Assembly: GCA_002386405.1 (NCBI GenBank)
Contig: DGIP01000166.1
Coordinates: 1 to 13,918, forward strand
DNA length: 13,918 nt
DNA from: Stenotrophomonas maltophilia
GTDB taxonomy: Bacteria; Pseudomonadota; Gammaproteobacteria; Xanthomonadales; Xanthomonadaceae
Direction of reading: 5' to 3'
Position numbers and translations under genes: made by a program. The notes beneath the pieces are model-generated. The model saw nothing but the letters and a program-made list of their open reading frames with translations, was not told the DNA's origin and searched no databases. Shown here in pieces: positions 1 through 5,605 of the stretch (its first letter is position 1; each line of letters starts with the position of its first letter).

Positions 1-13
1 GCTCTTCCGATCT
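1..13. other. Residual Illumina TruSeq adapter at contig end
   Basis: The first 13 bases, GCTCTTCCGATCT, are identical to the 3' end of the standard Illumina TruSeq adapter. The glycosyltransferase reading frame on the minus strand runs in exact codons from its start at 223 down to position 14, so the genomic sequence plausibly begins right after the adapter. These bases should be trimmed. Any translation or homology claim across them is artefactual. Confidence 0.93.
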
Positions 14-223
14 GGTGCCCACGCACCGGGCGTCCACGGCCACGGTGATTGCCCCATGGACGGCGCATACCGCCGCCGTCGCATCGCTGCACGCGTCCAG
101 CGCGACCACCACCAGCACCGGCTCGCGGCCCAGACCGGGATGCGCGGCCGCCACCGCAATGGAGGCCAGGCAGCGACCAATGGCGTGGGCTTCATTGTGT
201 GCCGGCACGATCACGCCGATCAT
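14..223 (-). CDS. Family 2 glycosyltransferase, N-terminal fragment
   Basis: Only the first 70 residues are present; the gene runs off the left edge. The start VIVPAHNEAHAIGRCLAS (residues 4-21) is the classic GT-A opening of family 2 glycosyltransferases, where the nucleotide-sugar binds. The following strand VLVVVALDACSDAT (36-49) occupies the place of the usual VVDDGSTD segment, with Asp43 as the likely nucleotide-contacting acidic residue. The ATG at 223-221 overlaps the TGA of the upstream methyltransferase (ATGA), so the two are translationally coupled in a four-gene operon with a PIG-L deacetylase and an acyl-CoA dehydrogenase-like protein. The enzyme would transfer a sugar from an NDP-sugar in the cytoplasm. 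Donor and acceptor cannot be deduced from this fragment. The fold is a confident call; the substrate is unknown. Confidence 0.85.
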
Positions 224-807
224 CGCAGGCCTTCCCAGCAGGCAACGCTGGTCGGTTCGCGACTCCAGGCCTGCATCAGCAGGTCGGCGTCCTGGTAGCA
301 GAAGGCCTCCTCCAAGCCACGGCCGAACGCGCGGTGCACCTGCTGGGCCGAGCTCAGTGCTTCATCGAACGGATGCACCCAGTGGCACGCCAGCAGCAGG
401 CCGTCATCAGCAAGGCTGCCCCGCAGCTTTGCCGCCATCGCCACCACATCCTGCGGTGCAAGGTAGTAACCGACCTCACTGACCACGATCAGGTCGAAGC
501 GTTCCTCGGGCCATTGTTCCGGATGGCGGGCCTGTTCCAGCCGCACGTTGGAAAGGTGCCGGGTCGAGGCAACCGCGTCCTGCAGTGCGGCCTCACTGAG
601 GTCGGTCGCCAGCAGCGCGTCGCAACGCGTTGCCAGCTCTGCGCTGAGCACACCATTGGAACATCCCAGCTCCCAGGCGCTGCGATAGCGCGGTCGGGGC
701 AGGCACGCCAGCGTAAGCGCGCGCTTGCGCGCCTCGTACCAGCGGCTGCGGTACTGGAAGGGGTCGGGCTGCTGGTAGATCTGATCGAAGTAGGCGCGGG
801 TATTCAT
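220..807 (-). CDS. NodS-like SAM-dependent methyltransferase
   Basis: A 195-residue class I methyltransferase. The SAM-binding motif I is AWELGCSNGVLS (residues 44-55), followed by the acidic ribose-binding end of strand 2 (ATDLSEAAL, 67-75). The motif IV region is FDLIVVSEVGYYL (104-116). The N-terminus (YFDQIYQQPDPFQYRSRWYE) resembles the NodS family, in which a DPDPW-like segment and a YE..K element precede motif I. NodS N-methylates the deacetylated terminal glucosamine of Nod factors. Family membership is a recognition call; the substrate here is inferred only from the neighbouring PIG-L deacetylase and glycosyltransferase. Both ends are ATGA overlaps: its ATG overlaps the PIG-L stop, and its TGA overlaps the glycosyltransferase start. 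Translation is therefore probably coupled throughout. No signal peptide, so cytoplasmic. Confidence 0.87.
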   Translation of the reverse strand: MNTRAYFDQIYQQPDPFQYRSRWYEARKRALTLACLPRPRYRSAWELGCSNGVLSAELATRCDALLATDLSEAALQDAVASTRHLSNVRLEQARHPEQWPEERFDLIVVSEVGYYLAPQDVVAMAAKLRGSLADDGLLLACHWVHPFDEALSSAQQVHRAFGRGLEEAFCYQDADLLMQAWSREPTSVACWEGLR

Positions 808-1562
808 CCAATCAACACCTCAAAGGAGCGCCGGAACCGGGCGAGCACGTGTTCGGGCAGGATCGGCTCGCAGCCCAGCGCCTCCCCTTCCCCGGTCTGT
901 GTGGCGAAGGCCGCCATGGCGTGCTGCTTGCGGGCCTGCGCGTCCGGGCACAGGGCAATGCGCTGCGCGGTTGTCCACGGGCCGGCGGGCGCTTCGGCAT
1001 CCAACCAGTGCCAGGCCCAGACCGGATACTGCAGGCTTCTGGCGCCGCAGTCGGCCGCCGCCGCAAGCGCCGCGCGCCCCACCGCTTCATGGTCCGGGTG
1101 GGCGTCGTGGATCCACGGTGCCAGCACGATGTCACCTGCGGACATGCAGGTGCCGAGGTGCGCGGACAGGTCGGCTTCGTGGCGCGCCACCGCGCCATCG
1201 GGTAGCCCCAGCGCGGTCACGTGCGTGGCGTCCATGCCCAAGGCCTGCATGGCCACTGCCAACTCGCGTCGCCGCGCGTCACGCAGGCCTGCCGGTGTCC
1301 AGCGCGGATGGTCGGGGTAGCAGGCTTCACCGTCAGTGACCGACACCACGTGCACTCCGCAACCCTGTGCTGCAGCCGCCTGCATCAGGCCGCCACAGCC
1401 GAGCACCTCGTCGTCGGGATGGGGGGAGACCACGATGAGCCGTCGCGCACCGAGCAGCACGGTGTCCGCTTCCACCAATGGCAATGCGTCCAACCATGCA
1501 CAGCGCTCCCACGCCGACTCCAGCGTGCCCTGCCCTTCGATCCGAACCGCTACAGCGTCCAC
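804..1562 (-). CDS. PIG-L family (LmbE-like) zinc deacetylase
   Basis: A 252-residue protein of the PIG-L/LmbE fold, which includes MshB and other N-acetylglucosaminyl deacetylases that remove acetyl from an amino sugar using zinc. The family signature SPHPDDEVLGCGG is at residues 46-58. The second metal motif, HDAHPDHEAVG, is at 152-162. By analogy with MshB the zinc ligands would be His48, Asp51 and His155, and Asp50 the general base. The chosen start is GTG at 1562-1560, because AGGAG lies five bases upstream and this gives a normal family length. The frame stays open to 2195, but that upstream part runs through the acyl-CoA dehydrogenase gene and shows no family similarity. The start overlaps the dehydrogenase-like gene by 13 bp and the stop overlaps the methyltransferase start (ATGA). 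The substrate is unknown; an amino-sugar glycan or glycolipid intermediate is plausible. Confidence 0.9.
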   Translation of the reverse strand: MDAVAVRIEGQGTLESAWERCAWLDALPLVEADTVLLGARRLIVVSPHPDDEVLGCGGLMQAAAAQGCGVHVVSVTDGEACYPDHPRWTPAGLRDARRRELAVAMQALGMDATHVTALGLPDGAVARHEADLSAHLGTCMSAGDIVLAPWIHDAHPDHEAVGRAALAAAADCGARSLQYPVWAWHWLDAEAPAGPWTTAQRIALCPDAQARKQHAMAAFATQTGEGEALGCEPILPEHVLARFRRSFEVLIG

Positions 1563-2512
1563 GGCTGCTCCTGTCGCTGGATCGCCCGGCCCAGTTCGGC
1601 CCAGTCGCGGTCGGCATGGCTCTGCCGGATGAACACGGTGAGATCGGCCCAGCGCCGCGCATGCTCCGGATCCAGGCACATCGGCGCCGGTCCGAGTGCA
1701 CGGCCTACGGCATCCAGCACCTGCACGCAGCTGCGCTCGACCACGCTGCGCACCCGGATCACATCGGACTGATGGGGCTGCGCGGGCATCGCATCGATCC
1801 ACGCGGCCAGCTCGCGCAGCAGTGCTGCCGAGGACTGCAGGGCCATGTCGACCTGGCCCAGCAGCGCTGCTGCCTGTGGGTCGCCTTCCACGCGAGGCGA
1901 GCGCTGCAGGGGTGACGCCAGTGCCACGGCTGCGCCATACCAGCACGCCGCAATGCCTGCACCGCCATGCCAGAAACCGGGCCGGGCCAGATAGGCACCC
2001 TTGGGGCCCACGGCCTCGGCATGCACGCGGTCGAACTGCACGTTGCCGCTGGGAATGCCGCCCATACCGGTGGCATGCCAGCTCTGCGGCTGCAGCAGGA
2101 TGCCGGGCGCATCGGTGCGCAGGCAGACCAGGCGCGAGCCCTCGCCACAGCGCGCGCTGACCAGCGCGACATCCACCAGCCCGGCGCCGGAGCACCAGGG
2201 TTTGGCGCCAGTGACCGTGCCGGTTTCTTCGTCATACCGCAACGTGGCCTGTGGACCCTCGGCTGCCCACACCGCCGCCAAGCGGCCATCAGCCAGCGAC
2301 GGGGCATGCAGGTCGGCCAGGATGGCCTGCGCGTCGTAGTGCGCCTCCATCACCTTGGCCACGCACAGGTCGCGTCCGGCGATGGCGGCCAGCGCGCGCC
2401 AACGCTCCAGCGTGTGGCCCCGGCCGGGCAGCGGCAATGAAGGTTGGCGGGCAAGCACCTCGCGCGCGGCCGCTTCAAGCGCCGGTGCGGCATGTTCGGA
2501 GATCTGGTCCAT
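1550..2512 (-). CDS. Short acyl-CoA dehydrogenase-like flavoprotein
   Basis: A 320-residue protein resembling the acyl-CoA dehydrogenase family: a helical N-terminal part, a middle beta domain with GTVTGAKPWCSGAGLVDVALV (residues 98-118) and WHATGMGGIPSG (145-156), and a C-terminal helical part ending in FIRQSHADRDWAEL (294-307). Family members of about 380 residues normally continue with a segment carrying a YEGT-like motif and the catalytic glutamate; this protein stops before it. It may therefore have lost or moved the catalytic base, or act on a carrier-bound or non-CoA substrate. The ATG at 2512 is chosen because the family-like sequence begins there. A GTG at 2602 would add 30 low-complexity residues, and neither start has a strong Shine-Dalgarno, so the start is uncertain. 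It is the first gene of the minus-strand operon and probably supplies an unsaturated or oxidised substrate to the downstream sugar enzymes. That role is inference. Confidence 0.8.
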   Translation of the reverse strand: MDQISEHAAPALEAAAREVLARQPSLPLPGRGHTLERWRALAAIAGRDLCVAKVMEAHYDAQAILADLHAPSLADGRLAAVWAAEGPQATLRYDEETGTVTGAKPWCSGAGLVDVALVSARCGEGSRLVCLRTDAPGILLQPQSWHATGMGGIPSGNVQFDRVHAEAVGPKGAYLARPGFWHGGAGIAACWYGAAVALASPLQRSPRVEGDPQAAALLGQVDMALQSSAALLRELAAWIDAMPAQPHQSDVIRVRSVVERSCVQVLDAVGRALGPAPMCLDPEHARRWADLTVFIRQSHADRDWAELGRAIQRQEQPWTL

Positions 2513-2647
2513 GCCCAAGGGATAACCCGCCCCCCGTGGCTGGGTGGTGAGCCCGGCGTGTGGATGCCGTGCACCCGACGCGGACGCCGCGCTCACCTGC
2601 ACGACTTCAAGCTTGCCCGCTCAACCCCGCTCATCGGAGCACTGCAT
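2513..2647. promoter_or_regulatory. Divergent intergenic region between dehydrogenase operon and small gene
   Basis: This 135-bp spacer separates the minus-strand four-gene operon from the plus-strand small gene at 2648, so promoters for both directions should lie here or just inside the gene starts. I see no convincing -35/-10 pair in either direction. The only clear element is the Shine-Dalgarno GGAG at 2636-2639 serving the plus-strand gene. If the dehydrogenase-like gene really starts at the GTG at 2602, the true spacer shrinks to 45 bp. Confidence 0.4.
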
Positions 2648-2812
2648 ATGAACGCGTCATCTTCCAACCCGCTGGAAGGCAAGGACGACCAGCAGAAGGC
2701 GCACACGCCGGACAAGCTGCGCAACGACGATGCCCGGTGGAAGGACAAGGACATGCCCGAGCAGGAGCACACGGCCACCCCTGACGATTACGAACGCCCA
2801 CCCAAGCCGTAG
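2648..2812 (+). CDS. Small acidic hydrophilic protein of unknown function
   Basis: A 54-residue protein that I do not recognise. It is highly charged and hydrophilic: 13 Asp/Glu and 9 Lys/Arg, rich in Gln, Asn and Pro, with no cysteine, no signal peptide and no hydrophobic stretch. It is probably intrinsically disordered in the cytoplasm. Short segments such as EGKDDQQ, KDKDMPEQEH and PDDYERPPKP look like stress- or desiccation-type small proteins, but that is only compositional. Support for coding comes from a good Shine-Dalgarno (GGAG at 2636-2639, eight bases before the ATG) and its position between two gene groups. The frame is open further upstream to 2444, but that part is antisense to the dehydrogenase-like gene. 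The phytochrome start lies 85 bp downstream, so co-transcription is possible. Confidence 0.6.
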   Translation: MNASSSNPLEGKDDQQKAHTPDKLRNDDARWKDKDMPEQEHTATPDDYERPPKP

Positions 2813-2897
2813 CCGCAAGCCCTGTCTCATCACGGGAACGAGGGTTGTGATATGCGAAGCTATGGGCGTTAGCACGCATCCCTTGGGGATTGAACGA

Positions 2898-5135
2898 ATG
2901 TCGTCCTGGAACCTGAAACAAAACGCCTTGGATCTCAACAGCTGTGCCAGAGAACCGATACGTACTCCAGGAGCCATCCAACCCTACGGCCTGATCCTCG
3001 TCCTCGATCCCCGGACGCTCACCGTCAAAGAACGCGCCGTGGCACGCGCAGATCTGATCGAGACGCTGGGCGACCCGTTGGGTCAAAGCATCGATACCCT
3101 GCTCGGCGGCGCTCTGGCGAGCTGCCGCCCGGCACTGGAAGCACTCGCACCCGGCGCCACGCAGTTCCTCGGCGCGCATCCGGTTGGCGGCCATGCGGGA
3201 CATCACACCCTGGCCCACCGGCTGGGCGACGATCTGATCGTGGAGCTCGAAGAGCCCGTGCCGGGCGAACCGGGTTCGCTGGAAGATCTGTACCCCGCCA
3301 TCCGTGCCTTCATGGGCGTGATCGAGCGGGTACCCAGCACCCGCGAACTGTGCGAGCTGGCGGCCGTGCAGATCCGCCAGCTCACAGGCTTCGACCGCAC
3401 CCTGGTCTACCAGTTCGACAAGGAGTGGAATGGCGCGGTGGTGGCCGAGGACGGCAATGGCGTGCTGCCCAGCTACCTGGACCTGCGCTTCCCCGAATCC
3501 GACATCCCCGCCCAGGCCCGTGAGCTGTACCGCCAGAACCGGGTACGGCTGATCGCCGACAGCGACTACCAATCGGTGCCGCTGGTCCGCACGGCCGACA
3601 CCGCCGCCGCGCCGCCGACCGACCTGAGCCCGGCCATGCTGCGCAGCGTCTCGCCGGTGCACCTGCAATACATGCGCAACATGGGCACCGGCGCCTCGAT
3701 GTCGGTCTCGCTGCTGCGCGAAGGCGAACTGTGGGGCCTCATTTCCTGCCACAACGAAGCGCCCAAGCGGGTGCCGTACCACGTGCGTACCGCCTGCGAG
3801 TTCATCGGGCAGATCCTGTCCCTGCAGATTTCGTTGAAGGAACGCGCGGCGGTGGTGGAAGAGCGCATCGCGCGCCGTGCCATCCAGGTGCGCCTGCTCG
3901 GACGCATGGCGGGTGACCAGGATTTCATGGCGGCACTGGGCCGCGACCAGCAGAACCTGCTGGCGCTGACACAGTCCGCTGGCGCGGCGATCGTGCACCG
4001 GGGCGAATGCATCCTGCATGGCGAGTGCCCCCGCCAGGAGCAGGTGATGCAACTGGTGCAGTGGCTGACCGCACAGCAGCACGATGGCGACCTGATCTGC
4101 ACCGACCGCCTGCCGCTGGAGTGGGACGCCGCCGATGCGTTCGCGGACGTGGCCAGCGGCGTGCTCGCCATTTCCATTTCGCAGATCCACGACAGCTTCG
4201 TGCTGTGGTTCCGGCCGGAAGTGGTGCGCACCGTGCGCTGGGGCGGCGATCCGCGCAAGGAGGACACCGGCCTGCCGCTGTCGCCGCGCACCTCGTTCGA
4301 GGGCTGGAAGGAAACGGTGCGCAGGCAGTCGCTGCCGTGGAACGAGGTGGACCGCGATGCGGCGCTGGAACTACGCACCGCCATCGTCGACATCGTGCTG
4401 CGCAAGGCCGAAGAAATGGCCGCGCTCAATGAGCAGCTGCTGCGCAGCAACAAGGAACTGGAAGCCTTCTCCTATTCGGTCAGCCATGACCTGCGCGCGC
4501 CGTTCCGCCACATCGTGGGCTACTCGGAACTGCTGTGGGCGGCAGCGGGCGAAAGACTAAACGATTCAGAAAAGAGATACCTCGATACCATCGTCGAGTC
4601 CGCACAATCTGCCGGAACACTGGTGGACGACCTGCTCAGCTTCTCGCAGATGGGCAGGTCCACGATGGGTCAGATCTCGATGGACATGACGGCGCTGGTA
4701 CAGGATGTACGACACAAACTGGACATGGAATACGAAGGACGCACCATCGCCTGGACGGTGCCGAACCTTCCGCGCGTGCAGGCCGACCCCGGCATGCTGC
4801 GGCTGGTCTGGCAGAACCTGCTGTCCAACGCGATCAAGTTCACCCGCGACACCGCCCACCCTGCCATCGAAGTGGGCCACTACCGCACCGACACCGAGCA
4901 CGTATTTTTCGTCCAGGACAATGGCTGCGGTTTCGACATGCGCTACGTGGACAAGCTGTTCGGCGTGTTCCAGCGCCTGCATCATTCCGACGAGTACGAA
5001 GGCACCGGCATCGGCCTGGCCAACGTGCACCGCATCATCACCCGCCACGGCGGCCGGACGTGGGCCGAAGGGCAGTTGGGAGTGGGCGCCAAATTCTTCT
5101 TCACCATTCCCTTTGCTACTGGAGACAAAGTATGA
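2898..5135 (+). CDS. bphP: Bacteriophytochrome sensor histidine kinase
   Basis: A 745-residue red/far-red photoreceptor kinase. The biliverdin-attaching cysteine of bacteriophytochromes is Cys16, in LNSCAREPIRTPGAIQPYG, just before a PAS domain (about 20-125). The GAF domain (about 145-310) has RFPESDIPAQAREL with Asp202, SPVHLQYMRNMG with His255 and Tyr258, and CHNEAP with His285. These match Asp207, His260, Tyr263 and His290 of the Deinococcus protein. The PHY domain (about 325-500) carries the tongue motif PRTSF (463-467) and WGG (448-450). The output is a histidine kinase: H-box FSYSVSHDLRAPFR with phospho-acceptor His530, N-box WQNLLSNAIKFT, G1 DNGCGFD (674-680) and G2 GTGIGLANV. Start: ATG at 2898 with GGGGA eight bases upstream; an in-frame ATG at 2862 would add 12 residues. 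The usual HIPG.IQPHG reads RTPGAIQPYG here. The stop overlaps the response-regulator start. No heme oxygenase gene is adjacent. Confidence 0.95.
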   Translation: MSSWNLKQNALDLNSCAREPIRTPGAIQPYGLILVLDPRTLTVKERAVARADLIETLGDPLGQSIDTLLGGALASCRPALEALAPGATQFLGAHPVGGHAGHHTLAHRLGDDLIVELEEPVPGEPGSLEDLYPAIRAFMGVIERVPSTRELCELAAVQIRQLTGFDRTLVYQFDKEWNGAVVAEDGNGVLPSYLDLRFPESDIPAQARELYRQNRVRLIADSDYQSVPLVRTADTAAAPPTDLSPAMLRSVSPVHLQYMRNMGTGASMSVSLLREGELWGLISCHNEAPKRVPYHVRTACEFIGQILSLQISLKERAAVVEERIARRAIQVRLLGRMAGDQDFMAALGRDQQNLLALTQSAGAAIVHRGECILHGECPRQEQVMQLVQWLTAQQHDGDLICTDRLPLEWDAADAFADVASGVLAISISQIHDSFVLWFRPEVVRTVRWGGDPRKEDTGLPLSPRTSFEGWKETVRRQSLPWNEVDRDAALELRTAIVDIVLRKAEEMAALNEQLLRSNKELEAFSYSVSHDLRAPFRHIVGYSELLWAAAGERLNDSEKRYLDTIVESAQSAGTLVDDLLSFSQMGRSTMGQISMDMTALVQDVRHKLDMEYEGRTIAWTVPNLPRVQADPGMLRLVWQNLLSNAIKFTRDTAHPAIEVGHYRTDTEHVFFVQDNGCGFDMRYVDKLFGVFQRLHHSDEYEGTGIGLANVHRIITRHGGRTWAEGQLGVGAKFFFTIPFATGDKV

Positions 5136-5605
5136 GAGATCTGCGGCCGATTCTGCTCGTGGAGGACAATCCGAAAGACGCTGAGCTGACGCTGGCTGCA
5201 CTCGAGCGCTGCCAGCTGCTGAACGAAGTCACCCATGTGCGGGACGGAGTGGAAGCACTGCAGTACCTGCGCAGCGAAGGGCGCTACGAGGGCGCCATGC
5301 ACGGCGGCCCGGTGGTGGTGCTGCTGGACCTGAAACTGCCCAAGCTCAACGGACTGGACGTACTGAAGGAAATCCGCACCGACGCGGCGCTCAGCAGCAC
5401 CCCGGTGGTGATGCTGACTTCTTCGCGCGAAGAGCAGGACCTGATCCGCAGCTACGAGCTGGGTGTGAACGCATTCGTGGTCAAGCCGGTGGACTTCAAG
5501 GAGTTCCTCGAAGCGATCCAGGGCCTGGGCATGTTCTGGGGCATCACCAACCAGCCGCCGCCGCACGGCACGCTGTTTGGTGCCAAGAGCCGCAAAGATG
5601 GCTGA
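5132..5605 (+). CDS. Single-domain CheY-like response regulator (Rcp1-type)
   Basis: A 157-residue stand-alone receiver with no output domain. The acidic pocket is VEDNPKD (Glu11, Asp12), the phosphorylated aspartate is Asp66 in VVVLLDLKLPKLNG, the switch threonine is Thr96 in VVMLTSS, and the conserved lysine is Lys118 in VVKPVDF. It resembles the Rcp1 class of response regulators encoded next to cyanobacterial and bacterial phytochromes, which are phosphorylated by the photoreceptor and signal by protein contact. Its ATG overlaps the phytochrome stop (ATGA), and GGAG lies seven bases upstream (5121-5124). Translation is therefore coupled and a matched kinase/receiver pair is very likely. 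The C-terminal tail (about 130-157) ends in a short basic stretch. It overlaps the next gene by eight bases. Confidence 0.94.
   Translation: MRDLRPILLVEDNPKDAELTLAALERCQLLNEVTHVRDGVEALQYLRSEGRYEGAMHGGPVVVLLDLKLPKLNGLDVLKEIRTDAALSSTPVVMLTSSREEQDLIRSYELGVNAFVVKPVDFKEFLEAIQGLGMFWGITNQPPPHGTLFGAKSRKDG

Noticed and set aside
1563..2195. Upstream extension of the PIG-L frame as a 463-residue fusion protein
   Set aside because: The extension is the dehydrogenase gene read in another frame, has Arg/Ala/Gly-rich shadow composition, and is explained by the GTG start with AGGAG at 1562.
4535..5131. Upstream extension of the response-regulator frame to position 4535
   Set aside because: That stretch is the phytochrome kinase gene in another frame. 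ATG 5132 has GGAG at the right distance and begins a normal receiver domain.
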